Positions 16,537 through 25,961 are shown, counted from the first letter of the stretch. The stretch is DNA of 64,000 nt from Pelagisphaera sp964404745 (GCA_964404745.1 CAYOLG010000001.1:132415-196414); one strand, 5' to 3'. Notes: generated by a model not told the origin, from the letters alone. Made by a program: numbers and translations.

Positions 16537-18813
16537 TCAGCAGAAAAGAAATCGGGAGTTATTCGATGACAGGGGATCGAAGGACCTAGTTTCATCTTTG
16601 ACGATAATTCCTTTATGCCCCCGCTCCTTAGTTTTCGCCAGAAGGGTAGGCAGAGCCTCGGTTGAATCGAGTCGGGTCACGGGCGAAATTCTCAGCTTTG
16701 GATTCACGGAAAACGTGTCTAGCTCACTTTTCCGATAGTATAGCGGCTGGTCGATCAAGGGGTCTCCATTGAACCAAAATAAGTCGTTGAGCCACAGAAG
16801 GGTGCCAACGTCCTCTCCGATAAATAAGTCTGCAGCGGGTTTTTGGATTCGTTCTATCAGCTTGGAGATCGGAAGCGGTTTTTCCTTTTCCCAACCGACA
16901 AGATAGCCCTCGGCTATGAAGTCTTGGGGAATGTGCATACTCGATTCAACGATTTCGGGGAATTTGCGGGCCAAGCTCTTCCCGGATGCATCGAAAAGCT
17001 CTGCCCGGCTGCCGATTTTATGGATTTGGCAGCGCAATCCGTCGAAGAGGGTTTCCGACCAGATGGGAAGGGGCAAAGCGGAGAGAAATCCTAGATCCAT
17101 TTGTCCGTTGGAGTCGGGCTCCATTGGCATCGGAAAGAAATGCTTTACTGGCACAAATTCGAGAAGCTGATCGATGGCCGCGTTGGCGGTCTGCTCTAAA
17201 TCGGAGCAACGCAAATTGGCTCGTTTAACCGAGTCTTCCGAGGCTCGGGCTCGTTGGGCGAGAGCCTCTTCGATAATGCTTTCCTCGATATCTTCTAAGC
17301 CGCTGCCAGTTGCCAACCGCGTCAGAGCTAACGTTTCGGTGGGTCCCATGGTTTTGTACTGATCGCGGAGCAAGGAATGCTGGTAGACCGGATTGGGGGC
17401 TCGCTCGAGATGCTCGAAGAGAGAACGGATATCTTTCAGGGAGCGATCCGATCCATCGGGTTGGGGTATCAGGGCGACTAGGGCTGATTGAGCATCAACC
17501 TTCGCCGCGCGCTCTCGCTTGTAGTCCAGTTCGCTAGCATTGGCGGCGGCCAAGATGGCTTGCCGATTCAATTTGGGCTCTATCGAGGCTCGTTTTCGGG
17601 AAGATCGAGGAAAGGCTCTGCCAGAAAGAAACAGGCACGCGATTCCAATATCGGAAGCCTCTAGCGTATCTAGGTATTCAGAGGCTAGTGCGACTTTTCG
17701 TTGGCGACTGCCAGCTTTGACGATAGCTTCGTACGTAGTTGAAAAATGGGTGAATTGCCCGTTACCGGTTTCAATGGCCGGTCCGGGGTATTTGGGGGAA
17801 GGTGAAGTGTGGCGGGTTTTTCCTCGGTTAACCACGATGTTCAGGTTTAGTTGCCGTTGGTGGGCCAGTTCCCAAGCGTCGATGCCTCGGTCTCTCAACG
17901 TTTGGGCGAACTCTGAGGCGAATCCATGTACAGTGATAACGTGTTTAGGATTAACCAAGTCAACGAACTCGAGTAACTCTAGAAAATCGGAATGGTCGGA
18001 AATGGGAAAGGCTCGATCGGCGCCGCTGCGGTGTTTGATCGATGGATCTACAGCCCAGCCTGATACGGTGGCGGTTCGGCGATTGGAGATATTCGTTAGC
18101 CAACGAGATTTCGAGCTTAGGGGAGGAGCGATGACCACATAGCCATTTGCCCGATTGAGATCGAAGGCTTCGAAATGCGGATAGGCGAATCCAATCTTCT
18201 GGCAGGCTTCTGTCATTTTCAGGACTTGCGGATGGAGCATGATTTTCAGCTCCTTATTCTGAAGGATCGTGAGGATCGCCTGAGCTTTTCCGAGGCTGTA
18301 TCCAAAAAGCACGGGAATTGCTCCGTCCTCGATCGTTTCCCGACAGAATTGGACGACATCGGCAGCTACCTCAGCCAGAGGAGGAAACGTGTATTTGGGA
18401 ATCCCGTAAGTCGTTTCCATCACGAGCGTATCCGCTTGCGGAGCTATGCAGGCTTCGGCGGCTGGACCGGAATGCAGTTTGAAGTCTCCCGTGTACAGAA
18501 GCGAACCTTGCTCGCTTTCCAGTCGGATCATTGAAGAACCCGGTATATGACCGGCTGGAAACATCTCCCCGCGAACCTCAGGGGTCGCGTTGAAAGCGGT
18601 TTCGAAGGGGTGAGTCAGCCACTCTCGATTGCCGGGCATCCTTGCTTTGAGGAGCTGGGCGGTTCCTTCGGAGCAGGTTATCGAAGGGTGTTTGCCGAAA
18701 TGGTCAAAATGGGCATGGGAAATATACGCTTTGGGCGTAGGCATGCGGGCATCCAATCGCCAACCAATCTGCGGCAAGTAGATGCCGTTGCTCTTCTCGA
18801 CGGCCCAACTCAT
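16537..18813 (-). CDS. MBL/beta-CASP nuclease fused to a degenerate ATP-dependent DNA-ligase-like domain
   Basis: A 758-residue two-part protein. Residues 1-330 match the ligase-associated DNA exonuclease type of metallo-beta-lactamase fold: metal motif H33-A-H35-F-D37-H38, PAGHIPGSS, LYTGDFKL, METTYG, then the beta-CASP motifs ISDHSDF and HGFASEF. From about 350 the protein looks like an ATP-dependent DNA ligase: an N-terminal DNA-binding helical region (HFSTTYEAIVKAG...) and an adenylation-like region. Motif I reads SETLFDGLRCQIHK, with Leu589 where the catalytic Lys should be. Motif III reads AEGYLV and motif IV HKGIIVKD, with Lys734 for Glu. The stop falls where the OB fold should begin. 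The nuclease half looks active; the ligase half cannot form a lysyl-AMP as seen. It starts 5 bp after the DoxX gene. Confidence 0.82.
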   Translation of the reverse strand: MSWAVEKSNGIYLPQIGWRLDARMPTPKAYISHAHFDHFGKHPSITCSEGTAQLLKARMPGNREWLTHPFETAFNATPEVRGEMFPAGHIPGSSMIRLESEQGSLLYTGDFKLHSGPAAEACIAPQADTLVMETTYGIPKYTFPPLAEVAADVVQFCRETIEDGAIPVLFGYSLGKAQAILTILQNKELKIMLHPQVLKMTEACQKIGFAYPHFEAFDLNRANGYVVIAPPLSSKSRWLTNISNRRTATVSGWAVDPSIKHRSGADRAFPISDHSDFLELLEFVDLVNPKHVITVHGFASEFAQTLRDRGIDAWELAHQRQLNLNIVVNRGKTRHTSPSPKYPGPAIETGNGQFTHFSTTYEAIVKAGSRQRKVALASEYLDTLEASDIGIACLFLSGRAFPRSSRKRASIEPKLNRQAILAAANASELDYKRERAAKVDAQSALVALIPQPDGSDRSLKDIRSLFEHLERAPNPVYQHSLLRDQYKTMGPTETLALTRLATGSGLEDIEESIIEEALAQRARASEDSVKRANLRCSDLEQTANAAIDQLLEFVPVKHFFPMPMEPDSNGQMDLGFLSALPLPIWSETLFDGLRCQIHKIGSRAELFDASGKSLARKFPEIVESSMHIPQDFIAEGYLVGWEKEKPLPISKLIERIQKPAADLFIGEDVGTLLWLNDLFWFNGDPLIDQPLYYRKSELDTFSVNPKLRISPVTRLDSTEALPTLLAKTKERGHKGIIVKDETRSFDPLSSNNSRFLFC

Positions 18814-18818
18814 GAAAG

Positions 18819-19286
18819 TTACACCCCTCTGCGATCAAGGCTGAACCGTCCAGGCCCGATAAACGCCAAGGATAGAGCAGCTAGATTGATCTGCCCGTAG
18901 ACAAGCATCATCGTGTCTAAACTTTCCGCATTCAAAATTAGCCCAGCTAGGGCGAATCCGACGATGATTGATAGCAGGAGAGCGATGCCTCTGGTCAGGA
19001 TTCCCAGGATTAAAAATAGGCCCCCTAGGGATTGAATGACTGCCGAGGCTAGACCGAAAAAAAGGTGGAAGGAGTCAATCCCAATGATGGATACGGCACC
19101 GCCGACTCGCTCATAGGTTTCCGCGCCTCCGATGAGAAGGGGAAACCCATTATAGCCTATCAGAGCGCCCAAGCCGACACGGAGAAACAAGACGCCGATA
19201 AAATCGAATTTACTCAAACTGGCTAGTGGGGATCGCATTAGGTAATAGTCCCTCGTCGAGACGCTCTTTCTAAAGAAATCGGGCAT
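18819..19286 (-). CDS. DoxX-family membrane protein
   Basis: A 155-residue integral membrane protein with four hydrophobic segments, including FIGVLFLRVGLGALIGYNGF and VIQSLGGLFLILGILTRGIA, the DoxX/DoxD pattern. DoxX proteins act in quinone-linked or redox-stress membrane complexes in some bacteria; the role here is unknown. A second ATG at 19238 would remove 16 residues and also fits. It lies between dtd and the nuclease/ligase-like gene in the same direction. Confidence 0.75.
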   Translation of the reverse strand: MPDFFRKSVSTRDYYLMRSPLASLSKFDFIGVLFLRVGLGALIGYNGFPLLIGGAETYERVGGAVSIIGIDSFHLFFGLASAVIQSLGGLFLILGILTRGIALLLSIIVGFALAGLILNAESLDTMMLVYGQINLAALSLAFIGPGRFSLDRRGV

Positions 19287-19328
19287 GGGCCCGTCTTTGT
19301 AAAGAGCAATGAAGTTGCCTGCTCAGGG

Positions 19329-19781
19329 TCATGCTCGAGCATGGGAATCGAAAATGATGGTTACAGGCCCGTCGTTGGTCAGAGAGACCTGCATATTGGC
19401 TCCGAATATCCCAGTTTTGACGGGTCTTTCGACGTATTGTTTCAAGGCGTCAGCCGCTTCTGTAACCAATCGCTCGCCGGTTTCGGGATCCGCCGCGTCG
19501 TTGAAGGAGGGGCGATTGCCTTTTTTTACCGAGGCGATCAGAGTGAATTGGCTGATCAGCAGGATCTCCCCGTTGAAGGCCGCCAAGCTCTGGTTCATCA
19601 GGCCATTTTCGTCTTCGAATACTCGTAATTGGCCGATTTTGCGGGCGATCCAATCGACATCCTCCTCTGTATCCTTTTTGTGAATGCCGAGCAAAACAAG
19701 AAGCCCTTTTCCGATCCTAGCTTCCTCTTCGCCTCCAATCGATACGGAGGCGCTAGTTACCCGTTGAGCGATCGCCCTCAT
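19329..19781 (-). CDS. dtd: D-aminoacyl-tRNA deacylase
   Basis: Cleaves D-amino acids from mischarged tRNAs, protecting translation. At 150 residues it has the family length. The start MRAIAQRVTSASV and the two active-site signatures SQFTLIASVKKGNRP and TNDGPVT (Gly-Pro chiral-proofreading motif) are present. Its ATG overlaps the stop codon of the upstream methyltransferase gene by four bases (ATGA), implying coupled translation. Confidence 0.95.
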   Translation of the reverse strand: MRAIAQRVTSASVSIGGEEEARIGKGLLVLLGIHKKDTEEDVDWIARKIGQLRVFEDENGLMNQSLAAFNGEILLISQFTLIASVKKGNRPSFNDAADPETGERLVTEAADALKQYVERPVKTGIFGANMQVSLTNDGPVTIIFDSHARA

Positions 19782-20476
19782 CTTAACGAGCCATTTTTCC
19801 GCAGCGCGACGAAGTACTCGATGCCATTTTCGTCGCCGACAGATTCGTAGAGGGTTAGGAAGGAAACGCCCAAAGTGGATTGGCAGCGGTTCAAGAAGTC
19901 CTTGAAGGAGACGCTGTCCCAGACGTGAGCATGTTCGCGGCGAGAGCGGGCGAAGGCGAGATCGCCCTCGATGTCTCGAGCGGGATCTTTAAATACGTGT
20001 TTGGCCACATGTTTTAAAAAATCGATATAGTGATCATCGTCAACGTGATCGACTCCCTCGGCATACTCGGCTTCCAAATGTTCGAAGGTCGTGAGGGGAC
20101 GGTCTCGATCGAAGGTATAGCGCTTGTCGGGGGCGGAAAGAACGAGGTGGCCACCTTCTTTAAGAAGCGAAACGATATCCTCGATCATGGCGATGGGGGA
20201 AGCGACGTGTTCGATTACGTGGTTGGCGATTACGAAATCCAAGGAATTGGACCGGATCGATTTTCTCAGGTCGCGCTGGTCAATATCGCCGACAATGTCG
20301 ACGTTTACCAGTTTGCTGGCATCGATTTCCGGGAAACGCTTGGCGGCCTCCTCCGCGTCCAAAGCGTCGAAGTATTCAACTGAACAGCCCTCCGGCAGAT
20401 CGGCGGGTTCATGAAAGGCCCCAATCTCTAATCCCCTACCGTTCAAGAGGGAGTAACCTTCGATACGATGTTTCAA
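19778..20476 (-). CDS. Class I SAM-dependent methyltransferase
   Basis: A 232-residue methyltransferase of unassigned substrate. Motif I is GRGLEIGAFHEPADLP, the acidic post-I strand is VEYFDAL, and the region around motif IV reads LDFVIANHVIEHVASP. LLKEGGHLVLSAPDKRYTFD follows. The LEIGA..P / NHVIEH pattern is common in methyltransferases encoded with glycan or polysaccharide genes, but no such genes are adjacent. It sits between fabV and dtd. Confidence 0.78.
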   Translation of the reverse strand: MKHRIEGYSLLNGRGLEIGAFHEPADLPEGCSVEYFDALDAEEAAKRFPEIDASKLVNVDIVGDIDQRDLRKSIRSNSLDFVIANHVIEHVASPIAMIEDIVSLLKEGGHLVLSAPDKRYTFDRDRPLTTFEHLEAEYAEGVDHVDDDHYIDFLKHVAKHVFKDPARDIEGDLAFARSRREHAHVWDSVSFKDFLNRCQSTLGVSFLTLYESVGDENGIEYFVALRKNGSLR

Positions 20477-20527
20477 ATGCCGTTCTTGGAATACCAGTTT
20501 GGGAGAGCGGCCTCCAAGAAAAACTGA

Positions 20528-21715
20528 TCAATCAAAATCGACGACAGGATCGACGTCGGCCTCGTAATCCACTCCCTTTACCCCGAATCCGAAGAGCCGA
20601 AGAAATTCTTCTTGGTAGCCGTCGAAATCGGTGAGCTCGTCGACTGTCTCGGTGGTGACTTTGGGCCAAACTTCGGTGACGGCATCTTGGATCTTCGCCT
20701 CCATTTCCCAGTCATCCATGCGGATCAATCCCAGATCGTCGAGAGGAATGGAGCGGTCGGGCCGATAGAGGCGATCCGCGAACAGGCGGGTCATTTGTTC
20801 GATGCAGCCTTCGTGGCCACCGAGATCCTTCATGATCTTAAAGAGGATGGTAATGTACAAATTGACACCGGGAATGGCTGAGCTCGCTTGAGTAACTACT
20901 GCTTTGTTTACGGAGATCAAGGCTTGGCCGCCGATTGGCTGCAGGGATTCCGAGATCGCGTCCTTGGCTCGCCGGAGATCGATCTTGGCCCGACCGATGG
21001 TTCCGTCCTTGTAGATAGGCCAGGTTACTTGGGGACCAATATAGTCGTAGGCGACAGTTTTGCACCCATCGGCGAGAAGCCCCGCCTCCTTCAGGGCTTG
21101 TATCCACAATTCCCAGTCTTCTCCGCCCATGACTTTTACCGTATTATGGATATCCTCATCGGTAGCGGCTTCGAGCGTGGCTTCTTGTATAGTCTTCTTG
21201 TCGGTATCCAGGTATTTGTTGGAATAGTCAGAGCCGATTGGCTTCAGGGTGGAGCGATAGGTTTCCCCCGTTTTGGGATCCGTTCTCCTAGGAGCGGCCA
21301 AAGAGTAGACGACTAGGTCGATTTTTCCCATATTAGAGCGGATTCTCTCGATCGCTTGATCCTTTATCTCCTGTGAAAAGGCGTCGCCATTGATGTTGGA
21401 AGCATAGAGACCCTCGGCTTTAGCGGCTTTCTCGAGAGCCACGGAATTGTACCAGCCGGGGGTGGCGGTGCGACCACGCTCGGAAGGCCGTTCGAAAAAG
21501 ACGCCCAATGTATTGGCGTGACAGGCGAAGGCGGAAACGATTCGGGAGGCGAGCCCATAACCGGTGGAGGATCCAACTACCAGCGCGTTTTTCGGTCCAT
21601 TCTCCACTGCGGGATTGGATTTTACGTAGTCGATCTGCTCTTTAACGTTCGCTTCGCAGCCCTTCGGATGGGCGGTCACGCAGACGAAACCTCTTACTTT
21701 TGGACGAATGATCAT
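20528..21715 (-). CDS. fabV: Trans-2-enoyl-CoA/ACP reductase, FabV type
   Basis: Catalyses the last reduction of fatty-acid elongation with NADH. FabV is a long SDR-type enoyl reductase that is insensitive to triclosan in the family members tested. The 395 residues start with MIIRPKVRGFVCVTAHP. The cofactor loop reads VVGSSTGYGLASRI, and the Tyr-x8-Lys active-site pair lies in YKDGTIGRAK. It is the first gene of the minus-strand run that continues with a methyltransferase, dtd and DoxX. Confidence 0.94.
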   Translation of the reverse strand: MIIRPKVRGFVCVTAHPKGCEANVKEQIDYVKSNPAVENGPKNALVVGSSTGYGLASRIVSAFACHANTLGVFFERPSERGRTATPGWYNSVALEKAAKAEGLYASNINGDAFSQEIKDQAIERIRSNMGKIDLVVYSLAAPRRTDPKTGETYRSTLKPIGSDYSNKYLDTDKKTIQEATLEAATDEDIHNTVKVMGGEDWELWIQALKEAGLLADGCKTVAYDYIGPQVTWPIYKDGTIGRAKIDLRRAKDAISESLQPIGGQALISVNKAVVTQASSAIPGVNLYITILFKIMKDLGGHEGCIEQMTRLFADRLYRPDRSIPLDDLGLIRMDDWEMEAKIQDAVTEVWPKVTTETVDELTDFDGYQEEFLRLFGFGVKGVDYEADVDPVVDFD

Positions 21716-21905
21716 ACGGTAGGGAAATTAATAGAAAGTTTTTGCAAGGAGGTTTCCGATTTGGGCGGTGTCAAGTAGAGGTTTTATCTGATTGAGTTGC
21801 CGAGAAAATTCCAGATATAAATACCACAATTGGCGAGCCGCTCTAAAGTTAACGCAATCAGGGTGATTGCCTCGACGTCGGTCGAGGAGTGAGCCAGAGA
21901 GAATA

Positions 21906-21998
21906 TCAAAACACGGATAAGCCAATAATTCCGATGATGATGAGCAACAAGACAATAGACAGGATAAATCTCTCCTGCTTGGTGGTCTTCAAGAGCAT
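21906..21998 (-). CDS. Possible 30-residue membrane peptide
   Basis: A short frame reads MLLKTTKQERFILSIVLLLI then IIGIIGLSVF and stop. It has a charged N-terminus followed by one continuous hydrophobic helix, a composition unlikely by chance in a frame this short. No strong ribosome-binding site is visible. It lies between fabV and dsbD, on the strand opposite to dsbD. It could be a real small protein or the remnant of a longer membrane-anchored protein. Confidence 0.4.
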   Translation of the reverse strand: MLLKTTKQERFILSIVLLLIIIGIIGLSVF

Positions 21999-22058
21999 GG
22001 GTACAGATTGGATTTAGGTTGGAATCCCCGCCGGAGGGCGTGTGTCTTAGTTACAGTT

Positions 22059-24242
22059 ATGAAACTTCCATTTTCGCAGCTCAAGCTTTTGCTAGCGGTT
22101 TTCGCTTCACTGGCCTGCCCCTTATTTGCCCAGCCCTACCAGGAGGGGCCCGTAGATAAGGACCAGGCCACTGCGGAATTAGTCGCTAATGTGGGGGAAA
22201 TCCGGCCTGGGGAGCGTTTCGACATTGCTCTTCGGCTTGAGTTGGATCCGCACTGGCACGCCTATTGGAAGAATCCGGGCGATACGGGACTGGCCCCTTC
22301 GGTCGAATGGTTAGCTCCAGAGGGGCTGAATTTTGGCGAACTCATGTTTGCCGCCCCAGAAAGGATTATCACCCCACCGGACTTCGTTTCCTACGGATAT
22401 GAAGGGGAGGTTTTCTTCATTGCTGAGGTGTCCGTGGCCGAGGATTTTCCTGCCGGGCAGAGTGTTACAATCCAGGCAGATGCCAGTTGGCTTGCTTGCG
22501 AAAAGATGTGCATTCCCGGAAGCGCGAAACTCGCTCTTGAACTACCGATGGCGCCGGAAGGCGAAGAAGCCTTAAAGCCATCGTCTTGGGCGGAATCGCT
22601 TCTTGCGGCTCGAAACCGAATCCCCTCCATGCCGCAAACCGCCAGCCTGTCCTTCGAGAATCTGGATTCTACGATTTCCGCTAGTATTCGATGGGAAGGA
22701 CTTAAAGGGATCGATACTCAGAAGCTGTATTTCTATGCGGAAGAGGAAGGTCTCATCAACTCAGCGGCCGATCAAAATTTCGCTATCACGGGTGACACGT
22801 TGATTTTCTCCATGATGAAGTCAGAATACTACGAAGGCGACGTTGAACGTTTTACGGGCGTTTTGCAGTACGAAGCCGGATTTCCGGCCCTGGATGGCAA
22901 TGAGTACATTTTCCTGAGTTCGGATAAGTCGGCTTCGACCGTTGAGGGCGCGGCGGGATCAATGGCTGGTTCGGCAGTGATCAGCCCAAGCAAGGCATTG
23001 GTCTTCGCGTTCTTGGGAGGCATGATATTAAATCTCATGCCCTGCGTTTTTCCGGTGCTTTCCATCAAAGCGTTGGGATTCCTACAATATTCCGGGAGCG
23101 ACAGCCGACAGCCTTTTTATCATGGCCTGACATTTGCCGCTGGCGTGCTCGTGTCGTTTTTGCTCCTAGCCGGCGCGTTGATCGGCCTGAGGGCAGGTGG
23201 AGAGAGTTTGGGATGGGGCTTTCAACTTCAATCTCCCTACTTCGTGGGAGTGTTATTGGTGATCATGTTTTTGTTTGGCTTGAGTTTGGCCGGGGTCTTC
23301 GAATTCGGAACATCCGCAGTTGGTTTGGCAGGAAAAATCCAGGGAGAAAGTTATGGGAGTTCATTCTTTTCTGGGGTCCTGGCCACTGCGGTAGCCACTC
23401 CCTGTACGGGGCCTTTCATGGGGCCGGCTTTGGGATTCGCCTTAACGCTTTCCGCATTTCAATCCCTGACTGTATTTACGTTGCTGGCTCTCGGAATGGC
23501 GACACCCTACGTTTTGCTTTCATCATTCCCGAGTTTAATCAACCGTCTGCCTAGGCCCGGACCTTGGATGGAGACTTTCAAGCAACTTATGGCCTTTCCC
23601 ATGTTCGCTACCTGTATTTGGCTGGTTTGGCTGATGGGAGCCCATGTGGGAAATGATGGATTAATTATGACGCTGGGCGGGCTTCTTGTCGTAGCGATAG
23701 GAGCGTGGATTTATGGTCGTTGGTCGGCTCCTTCCCGTAGCCCATTTGTGAGGCGCGCGGCCATGGTTTCGGCGGCGCTTTTTCTTGTATTTGGAATTTG
23801 GATTCTAATGCCAAATAATCAAGGAAGCGATGCTGTCAGCCTAGATGGGGCTGGAGGACCGGATCAGTATGGCATCGTCTGGGAAAACTTTTCTCCAGAT
23901 CGTGTCGAAGAGGCCCGAAGGGATGGCAAATTGGTGTTCATCGACTTTACCGCGAAGTGGTGCCTGACATGCAAGGCGAACAAAGCGGTAGTATTCTCAT
24001 CCGACAAAGTAAAGCAACGATTCCAAGAGCTCAACGCAGTCATGGTGAAGGCGGATTGGACGAAGCGAAACCCGGTCATTACGGAAGCGCTGGAATCCTT
24101 TGGGCGATCAGGCGTGCCGCTCTACGTGCTTTACGACGGCATGAGCAAGCCCAAGGTCCTTCCCGAATTGCTCAACCCAGGGATCGTGTTGAACGCTCTC
24201 AACAGTTTAGAAGCGGACAAAGCTCGAGTAGCCCAGCGCTGA
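22059..24242 (+). CDS. dsbD: Thiol:disulfide interchange protein DsbD
   Basis: Moves reducing power from cytoplasmic thioredoxin across the inner membrane to periplasmic thiol proteins and cytochrome c maturation. The start is set at 22059 (MKLPFSQLKLLLAVFASLA, signal peptide), giving 727 residues; an earlier in-frame start would precede the signal with 17 charged residues. Order: N-terminal periplasmic domain with cysteines 147 and 151 (WLACEKMC), then eight or so membrane helices with the conserved MPCVFPVLS and TPCTGPFMGP. A C-terminal thioredoxin domain follows with WCLTCK (Cys635, Cys638). All three redox pairs are present. Confidence 0.93.
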   Translation: MKLPFSQLKLLLAVFASLACPLFAQPYQEGPVDKDQATAELVANVGEIRPGERFDIALRLELDPHWHAYWKNPGDTGLAPSVEWLAPEGLNFGELMFAAPERIITPPDFVSYGYEGEVFFIAEVSVAEDFPAGQSVTIQADASWLACEKMCIPGSAKLALELPMAPEGEEALKPSSWAESLLAARNRIPSMPQTASLSFENLDSTISASIRWEGLKGIDTQKLYFYAEEEGLINSAADQNFAITGDTLIFSMMKSEYYEGDVERFTGVLQYEAGFPALDGNEYIFLSSDKSASTVEGAAGSMAGSAVISPSKALVFAFLGGMILNLMPCVFPVLSIKALGFLQYSGSDSRQPFYHGLTFAAGVLVSFLLLAGALIGLRAGGESLGWGFQLQSPYFVGVLLVIMFLFGLSLAGVFEFGTSAVGLAGKIQGESYGSSFFSGVLATAVATPCTGPFMGPALGFALTLSAFQSLTVFTLLALGMATPYVLLSSFPSLINRLPRPGPWMETFKQLMAFPMFATCIWLVWLMGAHVGNDGLIMTLGGLLVVAIGAWIYGRWSAPSRSPFVRRAAMVSAALFLVFGIWILMPNNQGSDAVSLDGAGGPDQYGIVWENFSPDRVEEARRDGKLVFIDFTAKWCLTCKANKAVVFSSDKVKQRFQELNAVMVKADWTKRNPVITEALESFGRSGVPLYVLYDGMSKPKVLPELLNPGIVLNALNSLEADKARVAQR

Positions 24243-24258
24243 ACAAATCGTAATTTGA

Positions 24259-24320
24259 GATCGCGGGCGGTTCGCCCGCTTTTCGGGGCCCTCATTCCAG
24301 CGGGCGAACCGCCCGCGATC
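24259..24320. repeat. Perfect 21-bp palindrome between convergent dsbD and rpoN
   Basis: Arms at 24259-24279 and 24300-24320 are exact reverse complements over 21 bp (core GCGGGCGGTTCGCCCGC), with a 20-nt loop. Being between convergent genes it could act as a bidirectional terminator, but there is no T-run. The long, G/C-rich perfect arms resemble a REP element. Confidence 0.6.
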
Positions 24321-24359
24321 CCGGAGCGGAAACCTATGCGATTCTTGCATGGTGGGAAG

Positions 24360-25826
24360 CTAGTATTGGCGCCTCAAATTGCTGGGAAGGATGCCCAGTT
24401 CCTCGCGGTACTTGGCCACGGTTCTTCGGGCAATATTGATGTTCTTCTCTTTTAAAAGAGCGACAATGCCTTGGTCGCTGAGCGGTTTGGAAGGTTCTTC
24501 GTTGGAAGCGAGCTGCTGAATCATATCCTTAACGCTGGTATTGGAAATCGATTCGCCATCCCCTCCTTTGTATCCGGGAGTGAAGAAATACTTCATGTCG
24601 AAGACTCCGTGGGGCGTTTGGATGTACTTGTTAGCGATGGCCCGACTGACCGTGGTCTCGTGAACACCGACGGTATCGGCAACTTGGGTCATGGTACAGG
24701 GACGGAGTTTGGATATGCCTTCCTCGAGAAATTCGCTCTGGATATTCACGATCTCATTGGCAATACGCTCGATCGTTTGCTGGCGCTGCTCTATTGAGCT
24801 AATTAGGAATTTGCCCGATCGCATTTTTTCTTGGATGTATTCCTTCTCCTGTTTCGAGAGGCTGCCTTTGGCTATCATTTCCTTGTATATGGGGCTGATG
24901 CGCAGGCGGGGAATGTAGTCGCTGTTTAGGGTGACTTTCCATTTGTCCTCATCGCGCTCGACGACGACGTCGGGCAAAACCGATCTATTTGTATCCTCTG
25001 AATACTTACGTCCAGGCAAAGGGTTGAGCAACCCAATTTCGTCGATGGCAATCTTAACTTCCTCAGATGAAATCCCCATTTTCCGGGCTATATCCGGAAT
25101 GCGGCGCCTTGTCAGGAGCTTGAAGTGGTTCTGCACGATCTCATAGGCGTCGGAATTTCGTAGGCCCAGAAGTTCTAATTGGGTCGCCAAGCAGTCCTGG
25201 AGATCGAACGCCCCGATGCCTGGAGGATCGAAAGATTTCAGAAGCCGATGCCCAGACTGCATTTCGCTCAACGATAGCCGGGAGGCGAGGGCTAGGTCGG
25301 AAAGGGGTGTGGCCAGGAAGCCATTATTGTCCAGGCTGCCGATGATGTATTCGACCGCCCTCATTTCCGTTTCGGAAATGTCGGCCAAGGTGGCTTGCGA
25401 CAAAAGGTGCTCCTGAAGGGATTCTTCGTTTACCAGGGAATTATAGAAATGCTCTCGGCGTTCGGCGTCGTCGGAAGTGAAGCTTTGTCCAGAACTGTTT
25501 GCTTCGGCGAAGTGATCCCGCCAATCTTGGTCGAGCTTGTTGAGAATTTCGAAGGTTTCATCGAACTTCAATTCGTCGAACTCGCTGGAATCGTCATTGC
25601 TGGTGGAGTCGGAATCGGGATCGCTGGAATTGGAATCGTCTAGGCTGACGCTATCCATAGGCAACTCTTCCACGGAAGGATTGGTCTGTAGTTCCTCTTG
25701 AATAGTCGTACGCAGGTCTTGGGCAGCGACTTGCAGGATCTTCAAAGAATGCCGCAGTTGGGGGGCCAGAACTTGAGACTGCGTTTGCCTCTGCCTCAGT
25801 TCTTGATTAAATCCGTGCGCGGCCAT
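24360..25826 (-). CDS. rpoN: RNA polymerase sigma-54 factor
   Basis: Directs RNA polymerase to -24/-12 promoters and needs AAA+ activators to open DNA. The 488 residues contain the Gln/Leu-rich region I (MAAHGFNQELRQRQTQSQVL, LRHSLKILQ) and an acidic region II (about residues 55-95, Ser/Asp-rich). The core-binding domain follows, then the helix-turn-helix and the C-terminal RpoN box ARRTVAKYRE. The gene is complete and convergent with dsbD. I saw no bacterial enhancer-binding protein gene in the window. Confidence 0.97.
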   Translation of the reverse strand: MAAHGFNQELRQRQTQSQVLAPQLRHSLKILQVAAQDLRTTIQEELQTNPSVEELPMDSVSLDDSNSSDPDSDSTSNDDSSEFDELKFDETFEILNKLDQDWRDHFAEANSSGQSFTSDDAERREHFYNSLVNEESLQEHLLSQATLADISETEMRAVEYIIGSLDNNGFLATPLSDLALASRLSLSEMQSGHRLLKSFDPPGIGAFDLQDCLATQLELLGLRNSDAYEIVQNHFKLLTRRRIPDIARKMGISSEEVKIAIDEIGLLNPLPGRKYSEDTNRSVLPDVVVERDEDKWKVTLNSDYIPRLRISPIYKEMIAKGSLSKQEKEYIQEKMRSGKFLISSIEQRQQTIERIANEIVNIQSEFLEEGISKLRPCTMTQVADTVGVHETTVSRAIANKYIQTPHGVFDMKYFFTPGYKGGDGESISNTSVKDMIQQLASNEEPSKPLSDQGIVALLKEKNINIARRTVAKYREELGILPSNLRRQY

Positions 25827-25961
25827 CGTATTTTTCTAATTGGTCGATGTGAGTTTAGAATGTGGCGTTGGTCCTGGTGCGAATTAGGTCGGATTTTGTC
25901 AGGTAAAGCGAGGTGTTTTGCAAGCTACTTGAAAGAGTTAGCGCGATTTATGCTGTGAAGT

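Noticed and set aside
17540..18142. Long plus-strand frame inside the nuclease/ligase-like gene
   Set aside because: The minus-strand frame carries all the nuclease motifs. The antisense translation has no domain.
19330..19343. Palindrome CATGCTCGAGCATG
   Set aside because: It lies within the last codons of dtd and is explained by coding sequence. No sign of an operator function.
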